Shown: positions 17,555-27,611, counted from the stretch's first letter. The stretch: 64,000 nt of DNA from Flavobacteriaceae bacterium UBA3339 (GCA_002360925.1 DERN01000014.1:62001-126000); one strand, 5' to 3'. Numbers and translations: made by a program. The notes: generated by a model not told the origin, from the sequence alone.

Positions 17555-19418
17555 TTTTGCTAAGATTTTTTAATTGTGTTAATTTATCTTTCCACAAGTT
17601 TAATTCATCTTTATGACGTTCGATATTTTTATTAATTTCCTTAATTAAAGGATTGTCTGCTTTTGCATTTGAAATGAATTGAACGTTGTTTTCTAATTGG
17701 AAAATCTCGCTTTGAATTTCATCTATTTTGCGTTGAACAAAAATGGTTTCGTTTTGTAAACGACGTCCGTCATTATTTTCGATCAACTGTTCTATTTTAT
17801 TACTGAATTTTACCAACTCAGCTTCTTTTTTAGTCAAACTTAATTTATCGAACAAAGCATCTAAAATCTTGTTGAACTTTCCTTCAATGTGTCGACGCGT
17901 TTGCGGAACAGGACCAATGTTTTTCCAATTTTCGATATGAATTTTAATCGCATCCAAATCTTCTTTGTGATCGCCTTTTAATTCAAACGATTTTAAATCT
18001 TCTAAATATTCTTTCTTTTTATCAAAATTCAACATTTCAGCTTCGATTTCTTTGTTTCGTTCGTTGTGTAAACGATCGAAATAAATATTGCAAGCTGTTT
18101 TAAAATCTTTCCATAATTTATCAGAAACTCTACGCGGAACGTGTCCGATTTTTTTCCAATCTTCTTGAATTTTCTTCATAATCGGAGTAACTGTTTGGAA
18201 ATCGGTACTTTGATTTAAAGATTGCGCTTGCTCGATTAAAGCTTGCTTTTTAAGAAGATTATCATGTTGTTCTTTCTTAATATCTTTATAGAAATTGTTT
18301 TTTAAATGATTGAAATTGCGTGTGGTTTCTTTAAAAGCTCCCCAAGATTCTTCGATATTTTCGCTAGGAATTCGTCCAATATTTAAAAACTGTTTTCTTA
18401 AATCCTCAAATTCTTTGATGCTTTTTTGCCACTCATTGTGCGACATTTCATCTTTTACAGTCAATTTTTGAATCGAAATAATGATTTCATTTTTCTGATT
18501 CAAATTATCTTCTTCGCCTTTTCTTAACTCGGCTTGTAGCGCTTCGCGTTTATCGTGTAATTGTTTGGTAATATTACTGAAGTTTTCCCAAACAGTTTCG
18601 CGCATATCTTGCGGAACAGGTCCAATTTCTTCTTTCCAAACGCGATGCAAAGTTTGTAATTCTCTAAAAGCTTTGCGAATATCGGTTTCGTCTAAAAGTA
18701 ACGAAGCACGTTCAATCAATTTTTGTTTTGCGTCTAAATTGTTCTTTAAATCTAAATCGCGTGCTTCACGATCTAAATGCAATTGATCATAAAAACGCTC
18801 TAAATAGAAATGATAATTGTTCCAAACGTGATTGTAATTGTCTTTTGGAATTGGTCCGATTGATTTCCAACGATCTCTTAAAGAATGAATATCTTTTAAT
18901 GCTGAATTAAAATTTTCGGTATTATTTACGATTTCTTTCAGCTCATCAATAATCTGATTTCGCTCTAATAAATTCTTTTTCAGTTGATCTTGAATAGATT
19001 TATAGTGCGCGCTGCGTTTGTTTCTATAATCGTTAAAAGTAGATTCGAAATTGTTTTTTATCGGTAATTCATATTGAAAATCGTGTGCATAAGCATCTGG
19101 ATTCTCTTCTAAGAAAACCGTTCTTTTTTCTTCAACTAATTCGTTGTATTTATGATAAAAGGCTTTTTTGATAGCTTCGGCATGTTCGCGAATTGCCATA
19201 ACTTTATGATTGTGAAGTAGTTTTTCTAATTCAGAATTTAATTCTTCAAAAGAAAGCTCATCATAATTCAATAAAGGAATATCGATACTTTCGTTAATCG
19301 TTGTATCCTCGCTGTCTTCGGCGTTTGTACTATTTATTGCATCAACAATAATGTCTTTTTCACTATCTAAATTAGCTCCATCTGCAAATTGCAGGTTATC
19401 ATTCTTTTCTTCTAACAT
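17544..19418 (-). CDS. DUF349 repeat protein
   Basis: 624-aa, highly charged, mostly helical and coiled-coil protein. At least five DUF349 units recur, each with a W-K-x-IG-x-(V/I)P signature: WKSIGPIPKD, WKEEIGPVPQD, FLNIGRIPSE, WKKIGHVPRR and WKNIGPVPQT. No signal peptide or membrane segment, so cytoplasmic. The N-terminal 45 residues are acidic and low-complexity. DUF349 proteins are widespread in Bacteroidota; their molecular role is not established. A well-formed TTTG-N19-TATCTTTC promoter precedes it and an intrinsic terminator follows. Confidence 0.93.
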   Translation of the reverse strand: MLEEKNDNLQFADGANLDSEKDIIVDAINSTNAEDSEDTTINESIDIPLLNYDELSFEELNSELEKLLHNHKVMAIREHAEAIKKAFYHKYNELVEEKRTVFLEENPDAYAHDFQYELPIKNNFESTFNDYRNKRSAHYKSIQDQLKKNLLERNQIIDELKEIVNNTENFNSALKDIHSLRDRWKSIGPIPKDNYNHVWNNYHFYLERFYDQLHLDREARDLDLKNNLDAKQKLIERASLLLDETDIRKAFRELQTLHRVWKEEIGPVPQDMRETVWENFSNITKQLHDKREALQAELRKGEEDNLNQKNEIIISIQKLTVKDEMSHNEWQKSIKEFEDLRKQFLNIGRIPSENIEESWGAFKETTRNFNHLKNNFYKDIKKEQHDNLLKKQALIEQAQSLNQSTDFQTVTPIMKKIQEDWKKIGHVPRRVSDKLWKDFKTACNIYFDRLHNERNKEIEAEMLNFDKKKEYLEDLKSFELKGDHKEDLDAIKIHIENWKNIGPVPQTRRHIEGKFNKILDALFDKLSLTKKEAELVKFSNKIEQLIENNDGRRLQNETIFVQRKIDEIQSEIFQLENNVQFISNAKADNPLIKEINKNIERHKDELNLWKDKLTQLKNLSKNES

Positions 19419-19457
19419 TTTAAAATGTTTAAGTTATACAATTATCAATTAATTCGT

Positions 19458-19488
19458 GAAAGATAAATATTTTGAGGAAATAATCAAA
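19458..19488 (-). promoter_or_regulatory. Promoter of the DUF349 gene
   Basis: On the minus strand TTTG (19485-19488) is followed after exactly 19 nt by TATCTTTC (19458-19465), one mismatch from TAnnTTTG. It is one of the best complete -33/-7 pairs in the window. Confidence 0.55.
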
Positions 19489-19506
19489 TGATATTTATAA
19501 AAATAT

Positions 19507-20229
19507 TTATTGAAAATTCCAGATTTTCCATGCTTCTTCCGCCTGAATTTCGAGCATTTCTAAACCATTCTTTATTTGAGCTCCTTTTACTTTACAATTT
19601 TTTAGGAATTGCGTTTCTTCTGGATTGTAAACCAAATCGTAAGCTAAATGATTTTCGGTAATAAATTTGTAAGGAATTTGTGGTGCTTGTTCAATATTTG
19701 GAAATGTTCCTAAAGGCGTACAATTAATAATTACCAGATATTCTTTTATAATAGATTCGTTTAAATCGTTATAAGTAAAATCGGCTTGAGTTCGCGAAAC
19801 CACTTTATATTCAATCTGCAATTGTTCTAAAGCATATTTTATGGCTTTGCTTGCGCCGCCTGTTCCTAAAATCAACGCTTTTTTATGATATGGTTTTAAT
19901 AACGGAACAATCGAGTTTTTAAAGCCAATCCAATCGGTATTAAAACCTGTTTTGATGTTATTTTTGATTTGAATCGTATTCACTGCGCTAATTTTTTCGG
20001 CATGAAGATCTAATTCATCTAAATACGGAATAATGGTTTCTTTATACGGAATCGTAACATTAAAACCTTTGTTTTCTTGATTAAATATTTGGTTTAATTG
20101 AGATAAGCTATCTAAATCAAAATTAATGTATTGTGAATTTAAAATTGTTTCTTTTTTAAACTTTTCGTTGAAGTAATTTCGCGAAAAAGAATAACTAATA
20201 TTTTTACCTATTAATCCGTAAGTGTTCAT
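19507..20229 (-). CDS. aroE: Shikimate dehydrogenase
   Basis: NADP-dependent reduction of 3-dehydroshikimate to shikimate in aromatic amino acid synthesis. 240 aa, slightly short for the family. The N-terminal substrate domain has YGLIGKNISYSFS and the catalytic lysine Lys63 in FNVTIPYKE; Asp99 in GFNTDW is the partner acid. The cofactor motif is ILGTGGASKA (about 115-125). The C-terminal GLEMLEIQAEEAWKIW is typical. It is a stand-alone gene between the DUF349 promoter and the TPR gene. Confidence 0.95.
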   Translation of the reverse strand: MNTYGLIGKNISYSFSRNYFNEKFKKETILNSQYINFDLDSLSQLNQIFNQENKGFNVTIPYKETIIPYLDELDLHAEKISAVNTIQIKNNIKTGFNTDWIGFKNSIVPLLKPYHKKALILGTGGASKAIKYALEQLQIEYKVVSRTQADFTYNDLNESIIKEYLVIINCTPLGTFPNIEQAPQIPYKFITENHLAYDLVYNPEETQFLKNCKVKGAQIKNGLEMLEIQAEEAWKIWNFQ

Positions 20230-20380
20230 TATAAAAATAACATAAAGGTGTCTAAAAAGGTGTTTGTCTTTTTAACGTTCCATACTTGTTTTAGAATCTC
20301 ATTAATTTAATCTTCAAAGTTTAGTATGAAAAGCTAAAATAAATTCAGCTTGACAACTACTTCTATATTTTAAAAAAGTC

Positions 20381-21778
20381 TTATTCTCGATTAAATTTAT
20401 TAATATGATGTTGAACTTGTTCATTTTCCCAAACCGAAGGGAATAATTTTTGTAACAAATCTTTATTTTCGAAATTCAACGATAAAGCATTTGTTAAATG
20501 ATAGAACGCTTTTTCGTTTTCAAGTAGTATAAAATACAAACCTGCCAAACGATATTCGATTTCGTATTCATCGTTAAATAATTCACGTGCTTTAAGCAAT
20601 TTTTCAATCGCAGTGTTGAATTCTCCTAAAAGCTGTAAAGAATCTGCCCAAAAAAGCCAAGTATCTAAAAAATGATCCTCATTTTCTATTGCTTTTCTAA
20701 AACCTAATTCGGCTTCTTCGTAAAACATCAGTTCTTTATTAATAATTGCAAATCTTCTCCAATATAAATGATTGTGTTCATCGATTCCCAATGCTTTATT
20801 TACAAAATGTAATGCTTTTCTAAAATCGTTCTTTTTTAAATACAAATCGGCAATTGCAATCCAAGCTTTATCCATTAACGGATCTTCTTGAACCGAACGT
20901 AAATAGTATTTTATGGCTTTATCGAAACTTTTTAAAGCTTCAAAACAAAAACCAATTCTATGATAAACATAAGCCGAAGGTTCGTCGATTTTTAAAGCCG
21001 TTTTATAACAATCAATTGCTTCTTCAAACATTCTAAGCTTTTCGTAAGCTTTACCTTTTTCTAAATGTGCGCCAATAAAGTTTTCATCAATCACACAAGC
21101 AAAATCAAACGCATTCAATGCTTTTTTGTAATCTTTTATCGTAACAAATTGTTTCCCTAATTGATGCCAAGCAACTTCGGAATACGGATTCTCTTCGATA
21201 AAATCTTCTAGAAACTGAATCGCTTCTTCGTGTTGTTCCAAAAAGTCGAAACAATAGGTAACATTATATAATGATGATTGATCTGCCGTGTCGTAACGCA
21301 AACAATTAATGAACGCCTCTTTTGCCTGATTCAATTCATCTAAATACAGATATTCCATTCCAAGCAACGAATAAACATCGGCAAAATCTTCGGTAAATTG
21401 AAGAGCCAGATTTAAACTTTCGATTGCTTTTAAATGATCGCCTTGCTTAGAAAAAATGTTGGCGCGTTGAATATATACTTCGTCGTTACTTGAATCGATT
21501 GCTTGAATTTCGTTCAATAACTTTTCGGCTTTATCTAATTTATTTTCAAAAACCAATAATTCAACCTGAACTAATTTTAGTCCGATTGAATTTGGATGTT
21601 GATCCAGTCCTAATTTTAATGCTTTTTTAGAAAGATTGATTCTGCCCGTATCTAAATAATGCAGAATAATATTTTCGAATTCTTCTGAGTCGAAAAAACA
21701 AATTTTGTTTGTTTTCAACATATTTTCGAATTTCGAAATCGACATTCTAAAAAACTCATCTTCGTCGTTAGTAAACAT
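20381..21778 (-). CDS. Tetratricopeptide repeat protein
   Basis: About 465 aa, consisting of TPR-type helical repeats from about residue 30 to the end (for example LIGAHLEKGKAYEKLRMFEE-type and VYHRIGFCFEALKSFDKAI units). No signal peptide or membrane segment, so probably a cytoplasmic scaffold; the partner is unknown. I choose the ATG at 21778 (MFTNDEDEFF) over a TTG three codons upstream. A similar single-copy TPR protein is common in flavobacterial genomes. Confidence 0.9.
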   Translation of the reverse strand: MFTNDEDEFFRMSISKFENMLKTNKICFFDSEEFENIILHYLDTGRINLSKKALKLGLDQHPNSIGLKLVQVELLVFENKLDKAEKLLNEIQAIDSSNDEVYIQRANIFSKQGDHLKAIESLNLALQFTEDFADVYSLLGMEYLYLDELNQAKEAFINCLRYDTADQSSLYNVTYCFDFLEQHEEAIQFLEDFIEENPYSEVAWHQLGKQFVTIKDYKKALNAFDFACVIDENFIGAHLEKGKAYEKLRMFEEAIDCYKTALKIDEPSAYVYHRIGFCFEALKSFDKAIKYYLRSVQEDPLMDKAWIAIADLYLKKNDFRKALHFVNKALGIDEHNHLYWRRFAIINKELMFYEEAELGFRKAIENEDHFLDTWLFWADSLQLLGEFNTAIEKLLKARELFNDEYEIEYRLAGLYFILLENEKAFYHLTNALSLNFENKDLLQKLFPSVWENEQVQHHINKFNRE

Positions 21779-21859
21779 AAGCGACAATTTTTATACTTAA
21801 ATATAGTGAAAATTTATGCGTAAAACCTATAAAAAATCACTGTATTATTAACAAAATGA

Positions 21860-23050
21860 TTAACAATTTTCAGCCTGAACTTCGTTCAAAGCTTCTAATA
21901 AAATAGCACAACCTTCTTTAATTTCTTCTTCGGAAATTGTTAACGGAGGTGTGATTCGAATTGCTCTTCCTTCAAACATCAACCAAAATAAAATCAATCC
22001 TTTTTCTTTACATTTTAGAATGACTTTATTCGTGATTTCTTCAGAAGGAGTCATTGGCGCCAGCATTAATCCCATTCCATGAATTTCGGTAATTAATGGA
22101 TGTTGCAATAATTTACGGAACAATTGTTCTTTTATCAAAGTTTGTTCCATTAAATCGGTTTCTAACAATTCTTGTAGCGTTGCCAATGAAGCTGCTGCAA
22201 TTACCGGATGACCGCCAAAAGTTGTAATATGTCCGCATTTTGGATCGTTTGCCAACAAATCCATGTGTTTTTCGTTTGCGGTAAAAGCTCCAACCGGCAT
22301 TCCGCCGCCCATTCCTTTTCCCATTACCAAAATATCGGGAACAACATTGTAATTCTGAAATCCGAATAATTTTCCTGTACGTCCAAATCCTGGTTGAATT
22401 TCGTCTAAGATCAACATAGCACCGACTTCATCACAACGTTTTCGAACTTTTAAAAGATAATCATTTTCTGGCGTTACAAAACCTGCACTTCCTTGAATGG
22501 TTTCTAAAATAATTCCGGCTGTTTGTGTTGTAATTTTTTCTAAATCGGCTTCATTGTTAAATGTTATAAAATCAACATTGGGCAATAAAGGCCTAAAAGC
22601 GCGTTTACGTTCTTCGTTTCCTAAAACACTCATAGAACCTTGGGTATTTCCGTGATAAGCGTTTACGCACGAAATTAATTGCGTTCTGCCTGTAACACGT
22701 TTAGCTAATTTTAAAGCACCTTCAACAGCTTCGGTTCCTGAATTTACCAAATAGGTTTTGTTTAAAGTAGGAGGTAAGTGCGCTGCCAAAAGCTTACAAA
22801 AATCTACTGCTGGTTTTTGAATATATTCTCCATAAACCATAACGTGTAAATAACTGTCTAATTGATCTTTTATAGCATTTATAACGCGCGGATGTCCATG
22901 TCCCAACGTACAAGCCGAAACGCCTGCAACAAAATCTAAATGTTTTTTACCGTCCGTACTATATATATAACTTCCTTTTGCGTGACTTATTTCAACTTCT
23001 AAAGGATGGAAGGTTGTTTGTGCTTGATATTTAAAAAAATCTTCTCTCAT
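21860..23050 (-). CDS. Class III PLP-dependent aminotransferase (acetylornithine/ornithine aminotransferase-like)
   Basis: 396-aa fold-type I transaminase. The PLP lysine is Lys245 in VMGKGMGGGMPVG. The preceding LILDEIQPGFGRTG (Asp of the D-E-x-Q motif) and NSGTEAVEGALK (phosphate contact) are classical. It belongs with acetylornithine, ornithine and succinylornithine aminotransferases, but the substrate cannot be set from sequence and no arginine genes are adjacent. Its start overlaps the OstA stop by one base (TAATG), so translation is probably coupled to it. Confidence 0.9.
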   Translation of the reverse strand: MREDFFKYQAQTTFHPLEVEISHAKGSYIYSTDGKKHLDFVAGVSACTLGHGHPRVINAIKDQLDSYLHVMVYGEYIQKPAVDFCKLLAAHLPPTLNKTYLVNSGTEAVEGALKLAKRVTGRTQLISCVNAYHGNTQGSMSVLGNEERKRAFRPLLPNVDFITFNNEADLEKITTQTAGIILETIQGSAGFVTPENDYLLKVRKRCDEVGAMLILDEIQPGFGRTGKLFGFQNYNVVPDILVMGKGMGGGMPVGAFTANEKHMDLLANDPKCGHITTFGGHPVIAAASLATLQELLETDLMEQTLIKEQLFRKLLQHPLITEIHGMGLMLAPMTPSEEITNKVILKCKEKGLILFWLMFEGRAIRITPPLTISEEEIKEGCAILLEALNEVQAENC

Positions 23051-24717
23051 TATTCTGCTTCTTCTCGTTTTTTAATAACGTTCGGTGCTTTTGATTTTCG
23101 TTTGAAATTCAATGTTTTGTCTTGAATTTCCATTGGTTTTTCAATTACTTTTTCGTTCTTTTTAACTTCTTTTTCTGCCGTTTCGTCATGTTTCAATTCT
23201 TCATCCGAAAAAAGTTCCTCAATACTGTACATTCGTTCATCGCCTCGCCAGAGAAAACCTCTTAATAATTTATCTCCATCGGCAAATTGTTCAGGCGGAT
23301 ATGTTGTTCCTTGCGGATCAATCATTCTAGTTGCAGTTGTAATTTTATTATCTTCTAATTCCAACACAATTTTACTGCAAATTCCTTTATCAATTCCTTG
23401 TAATTCGCCTTCATCGTAGATATAATAAATCATTTCAGTGTTTTGAACCAAATCAATCTGCGTTATCTTGTTATCAATAAACTTGCCATATAAGTTAATT
23501 CCTTTGGCTTGATTGTAACCGGTGCCTAATGTGTCACGTTCAATGACAAAAGCATTGTTTAAGACTTTTAACGAATCTAATTTTTCAGTAACGATATCGT
23601 TTATTAAATGAATAACATCGCCTGTTAATTGACTTTCGCCTTTGAATAAAACCGGTTTTCCGATTAATTGCATTAATCCTATTTTTTGATCATAATGCAA
23701 AGAATCTGCTTTTCCGCTCATATCAGGTGTTCTAAAAACGCGCGCATTTGGATATCCTTTAATTACTCGTTGTTTATCAGGTCCTACAATTTGAATGTTT
23801 TTTGCATGAAAATACGATGTGTCTTTTTCGGTATAATATTCAATTAAGGGTTTCTTTGTCATGTAAATTGAATCTTTTGCACGAAAAACTTCCGCGTAAT
23901 GGCTAGTTGCAATCATATTGTTAATGGTGTCGGTTACCTTAACATTATTAATTCCTTTTGCATACGAAGTTTTTTCGTCGTAAAACATTTCATCTGCTTC
24001 AATTCGTTTGTTATCGTACAAAATGAATGAATTCTGAATCATTTTTCCTTCGTTTAAACGCGTGTCGTAAAAACCATTTTCGGTATAAATATGATTGCTT
24101 TTATTGTCGATTGTTGAAGGACCGAAAAGATATGCGTGACCAGAGTCTTCGTAATAATCTAAATGATTGGATTTAATGACCGTTTCGGGATTTGTAATAA
24201 CAACTTGCGTTCTAAATTCGTACTTTAATTCGCGTGTATAATATTTTCCTGATTTCGATTTTAAAGTGTTTTGTTTGTTAGTAATAGTTGCATGATCGTT
24301 ATAATAGGCAATTCCTGTATTACGATCGTAATAAACTTTTTCAGATTTTAAGGAAGAATCCGGAGAAGTCATCACAACATTTCCAGAAGCGTATGCAATA
24401 GATTGCATTCCGTTATATTCGGCATATTTACTATTTAATTGCAAGGTATCATCTTGAATAAGATTTACATTTCCGAACAATTTTATATAGTTTTCTTTTT
24501 CAAAAAGATAGGCTTTATTACAGTAAATGTACATACTGTCGTGTTGCGCCTGTACATTACCAATTAAAATTTTGGCTCCGGGAACTTCATTTTCATTAAT
24601 TTCGGTGAAATCGGCATGTAGCAATTTAATTACTTTGCTTTGTTTCTCAGGTGTTTGAGCAATTCCCAATACCATGCAAAACAATATAAAGAACAGATTT
24701 AGAAAAGTCGTTTTCAA
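23050..24717 (-). CDS. OstA-like protein (LptA/LptD N-terminal-like) with signal peptide
   Basis: 555 aa. The signal peptide ends near GIAQ. It is followed by repeated short beta-strand units typical of the LptA/OstA jelly-roll (for example LFGNVNLIQDDTLQLNSKYA and AYASGNVVMTSPDSSLKS), then a basic tail rich in K and E. The family bridges lipopolysaccharide across the periplasm; the exact role of this long Bacteroidota version is inferred. The start is a TTG at 24717: there is no in-frame ATG upstream, the signal peptide begins exactly there, and a TAATTTTG promoter element lies 17 nt before it. Confidence 0.85.
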   Translation of the reverse strand: MKTTFLNLFFILFCMVLGIAQTPEKQSKVIKLLHADFTEINENEVPGAKILIGNVQAQHDSMYIYCNKAYLFEKENYIKLFGNVNLIQDDTLQLNSKYAEYNGMQSIAYASGNVVMTSPDSSLKSEKVYYDRNTGIAYYNDHATITNKQNTLKSKSGKYYTRELKYEFRTQVVITNPETVIKSNHLDYYEDSGHAYLFGPSTIDNKSNHIYTENGFYDTRLNEGKMIQNSFILYDNKRIEADEMFYDEKTSYAKGINNVKVTDTINNMIATSHYAEVFRAKDSIYMTKKPLIEYYTEKDTSYFHAKNIQIVGPDKQRVIKGYPNARVFRTPDMSGKADSLHYDQKIGLMQLIGKPVLFKGESQLTGDVIHLINDIVTEKLDSLKVLNNAFVIERDTLGTGYNQAKGINLYGKFIDNKITQIDLVQNTEMIYYIYDEGELQGIDKGICSKIVLELEDNKITTATRMIDPQGTTYPPEQFADGDKLLRGFLWRGDERMYSIEELFSDEELKHDETAEKEVKKNEKVIEKPMEIQDKTLNFKRKSKAPNVIKKREEAE

Positions 24718-24734
24718 TCGATGAATATTTTTTT

Positions 24735-24742
24735 CAAAATTA
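24735..24742 (-). promoter_or_regulatory. -7 promoter element of the OstA/aminotransferase unit
   Basis: TAATTTTG on the minus strand matches TAnnTTTG, 17 nt before the TTG start at 24717. No clear -33 TTTG is seen at the usual spacing. Confidence 0.4.
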
Positions 24743-24927
24743 CGTAATTTTTAATGATCAAGCCGACTCGTTAAGAAGAATTTAAATGGTTAAACTACAC
24801 GACGAATAGAAAACAAAATTTAGAGAAAGTTAAGTTTATGGTTAAGTTGTATTGACCATACAAGATAAGTGGATTTTTATCTATATTTTTCGAAAACTAG
24901 GGGACTTAATGCGATGTAGTAGTTTCT

Positions 24928-26124
24928 TTATTTGATTTCTTTAGCCTTTTGGATTGTTTCTTCACTATTTTTTGTAAGTATTTCAGGCACGAAATTTTCT
25001 CTTGGTGTTCCGTTTATATGATATAATCTTTCTGTTGGAAATTGAAATCCAATTTTTGTTTCTGTTAATTGAAAATTTGAAATAGCACCAATAAGTCCAG
25101 CCATTCGAGTTCCAATAATTTTAGCTCGTTTCATTCCATCAAATCCAATTACCATTCCTTCTCCCATACTTCCCGTCCAGTGTCCAACCAATATAAAGAC
25201 GTTACCTTTGTAAATTTCTTTTCTTGGTGTTACATATTCCACCCAATGTCTTTTGGTTTGATAACGTTTTTCGTCAAACTCGTGAATTTGATAAGGTAGA
25301 AGTTGGTTTGTAAATCTACCCATTATAGCTCTGGCTACAGTAGTATTTCCTCCTCCGGGCGTTTCTGTTAAATCAATGATTAGATTTTTATATTGAAACA
25401 AGCTGTCCAACGTTTTGTCAAACTCAGCAATTAAATTATTATTCCCTAAAGAATTATTGATTTTGATGTAAGCTGTGTTTGTGTTCAAAACTTCAGTGTA
25501 TAGTAATTCATCTCTGTTTCCGTAGTAAGTAATAGGAAAATAGACTTTCTCTTTTCCATTTTCAATTGCTGTAATTTCTCTTTTTGTGTCGTGGGTTCCT
25601 GCAAAAAGCATATCGAGAGCATACTGATACATCTTTTGATTAGCTTTATCTGTGAATTTTGGAAGAAATTTTTTTAATTGCACTTCAATTGGTTTTCCAT
25701 TATAAAATTTAACTTCCATTCCAATTTTTAGACCAGATAGATCTGCGCCAAAGCCTTTTCGTAAATCTTTGATGAAATATCTATTATCTTTTTTTTGAAT
25801 ATATAAATCTAAACCTGAAGGAACTAATCTGTTAGACGAATTTAAGTTGGTATTAAGCGATGAATGTCCGTTGTGAAGTTCGTTTAAAATGTTTTCTAAG
25901 AACTGAATAAATTCATCGTCATTTGTAATTTTTTCCACTTGAGGTTTATAAATTTCTTTGACTTTATTCCAATCTATATTTTGTTGTTCTAAATAAGCGT
26001 AATGGTTATCGATGTCTGTCCAAAATTTAATGAAATCTTTTTGATATTTGGTTTGAGCAAAAACCGTGTTTCCAACGAAAAATAGAATTATTAAAATTAA
26101 TTTAGTTAAGAGTTTTTTGTTCAT
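24928..26124 (-). CDS. Exported S41-family peptidase
   Basis: 398 aa with a signal peptide (cleaved near TVFAQ). The C-terminal processing peptidase-like fold shows NLIIDLTETPGGG and the nucleophile-bearing HWTGSMGEGM, followed by GTRMAGLIGA. The N-terminal third is a helical cap. No strong PDZ signature is visible, although a PDZ-like stretch is possible around 110-160 (LRKGFGADLSGLKIGMEV). It is flanked by its own promoter and by about 210 bp of AT-rich sequence on the downstream side in which I see nothing definite. Substrate unknown. An unrelated second S41 protein lies at 59121-60755. Confidence 0.87.
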   Translation of the reverse strand: MNKKLLTKLILIILFFVGNTVFAQTKYQKDFIKFWTDIDNHYAYLEQQNIDWNKVKEIYKPQVEKITNDDEFIQFLENILNELHNGHSSLNTNLNSSNRLVPSGLDLYIQKKDNRYFIKDLRKGFGADLSGLKIGMEVKFYNGKPIEVQLKKFLPKFTDKANQKMYQYALDMLFAGTHDTKREITAIENGKEKVYFPITYYGNRDELLYTEVLNTNTAYIKINNSLGNNNLIAEFDKTLDSLFQYKNLIIDLTETPGGGNTTVARAIMGRFTNQLLPYQIHEFDEKRYQTKRHWVEYVTPRKEIYKGNVFILVGHWTGSMGEGMVIGFDGMKRAKIIGTRMAGLIGAISNFQLTETKIGFQFPTERLYHINGTPRENFVPEILTKNSEETIQKAKEIK

Positions 26125-26165
26125 ACTTGAGTTTTTTTGAAATTACCACTAACAATTCTATTTTA

Positions 26166-26173
26166 CAAAACTA
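26166..26173 (-). promoter_or_regulatory. -7 promoter element of the S41 peptidase gene
   Basis: TAGTTTTG on the minus strand (TAnnTTTG), 41 nt before the ATG at 26124 and 110 nt downstream of the purA terminator. Confidence 0.4.
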
Positions 26174-26283
26174 AACATACTAATTTTTAGTGAAATAGCA
26201 CCTGCATTTTCGCATTTCGGGTTACTAAAGCTTTATTAAATGTATTAAGCTATTTATAATAAAAGTAGATTATCCTTATAAAA

Positions 26284-26307
26284 AAAGCGCCCGAATTCGA
26301 GCGCTTT
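26284..26307 (-). terminator. Terminator of the purA transcript
   Basis: An outer 7-bp stem (AAAGCGC / GCGCTTT) closes an inner self-complementary CGAATTCG. A T-rich tract follows on the minus strand, 3 bp past the purA stop. Confidence 0.8.
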
Positions 26308-26310
26308 ATA

Positions 26311-27582
26311 TTATTTCATAATGGTTTGTTTACGATCGGGACCTACCGAAACAACTTTAATTGGAACTCCAACATATTGTTCAATAAATTCGATATATTC
26401 TTTTAATTCAGCAGGCAATTCATCATACGATGTTAAACCTGTTAAATCTTGTTTCCATCCTTTTTTCTCAACATAAACTGGTTGAACGTTTTCTTCCTCG
26501 ATATTGTACGGAAGATGATCAATTTCCTGACCTTTGTACGAATAAGCTGTACAAACTTTTAACGTATCAAAACCAGATAAAACGTCGCCTTTCATCATAT
26601 AAAGAGCAGTAACTCCGTTTACTTCAACTGCATATTTTAAAGCAACTAAATCTAACCACCCACAACGACGCGCACGACCTGTTACCGAACCATATTCGTT
26701 ACCAACTTTTGCCATTGTTTGTCCAACTTCGTCAAACAATTCAGTTGGGAAAGGGCCAGAACCAACGCGAGTTGTGTAGGCTTTAAAAATTCCGAATACA
26801 TCTTTTACTTTGTTCGGCGCAACTCCTAAACCTGTACAAGCACCTGCTGCCGTTGTGTTAGATGATGTTACGAACGGATACGTACCAAAATCGATATCTA
26901 ATAATGAACCTTGAGCACCTTCTGCCAAGATCGATTTCCCTTCTTTTAAAGCTTGGTTTAAATAGAATTCTGAATCAATGAACGTTAATTTTTTCAATTC
27001 TTCAACCGAAGCAAAGAATTCAGCTTCCATTTCGGCTAAATCATATTGTAAATCTACATTGTAGAATTTAATCATATCAATATGTTTTTCAGCCAAAGCG
27101 TTATAACGCTCTTTAAAATCAGCTAGTTCAATATCACCAACACGTAAACCATTTCTACCAGTTTTATCCATGTAAGTTGGACCAATACCTTTTAAAGTAG
27201 AACCAATTTTTGCTTTTCCTTTTGAAGCTTCAGAAGCCGCATCAAGTAAACGGTGAGTTGGTAAAATTAAATGTGCTTTTCTTGAAATTAAAAGTCGAGA
27301 TTGAACATCAATATCAAATTTTTGTAAACCTTCAATTTCTTTTTGGAATACTACAGGATCCATAACAACACCGTTTCCGATGATGTTAATTGAGTTTTTA
27401 TGGAAAATTCCAGAAGGAATCGTTCTTAAAACGTGTTTAATTCCGTCGAATTCCAAAGTATGTCCAGCATTTGGACCTCCTTGAAAGCGCGCTATAATAT
27501 CGTATTTTGAAGTAAGAACGTCAACAATTTTTCCTTTCCCTTCATCTCCCCATTGAAGGCCAAGTAGCAAATCTACTGTCAT
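26311..27582 (-). CDS. purA: Adenylosuccinate synthase
   Basis: GTP-dependent conversion of IMP and aspartate to adenylosuccinate, the first committed step to AMP. 423 aa with the glycine-rich GTP loop QWGDEGKGK (about 10-18) with Asp13, the GPNAGHTL histidine region, LPTHRLLDAASE, KIGSTLKGIGPTY, EGAQGSLLDIDFGTYPF and TRVGSGPFPTE. The gene is downstream of the Fur-family gene with a 29-bp gap on the same strand and is followed by a terminator. It may be co-transcribed with the two genes upstream. Confidence 0.98.
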   Translation of the reverse strand: MTVDLLLGLQWGDEGKGKIVDVLTSKYDIIARFQGGPNAGHTLEFDGIKHVLRTIPSGIFHKNSINIIGNGVVMDPVVFQKEIEGLQKFDIDVQSRLLISRKAHLILPTHRLLDAASEASKGKAKIGSTLKGIGPTYMDKTGRNGLRVGDIELADFKERYNALAEKHIDMIKFYNVDLQYDLAEMEAEFFASVEELKKLTFIDSEFYLNQALKEGKSILAEGAQGSLLDIDFGTYPFVTSSNTTAAGACTGLGVAPNKVKDVFGIFKAYTTRVGSGPFPTELFDEVGQTMAKVGNEYGSVTGRARRCGWLDLVALKYAVEVNGVTALYMMKGDVLSGFDTLKVCTAYSYKGQEIDHLPYNIEEENVQPVYVEKKGWKQDLTGLTSYDELPAELKEYIEFIEQYVGVPIKVVSVGPDRKQTIMK

Positions 27583-27611
27583 GATGTTTAGTATGTTAGT
27601 CTGTTTTTAAT

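Noticed and set aside
20240..20262. Two ACACCTTT direct repeats 12 bp apart before aroE as an operator
   Set aside because: Only two short copies in AT-rich DNA with no palindrome; not strong enough.
24718..24927. Possible gene or RNA in the gap between the S41 peptidase and OstA genes
   Set aside because: Apart from the OstA -7 box I find only short AT-rich sequence, no open frame with a start and no clear hairpin.
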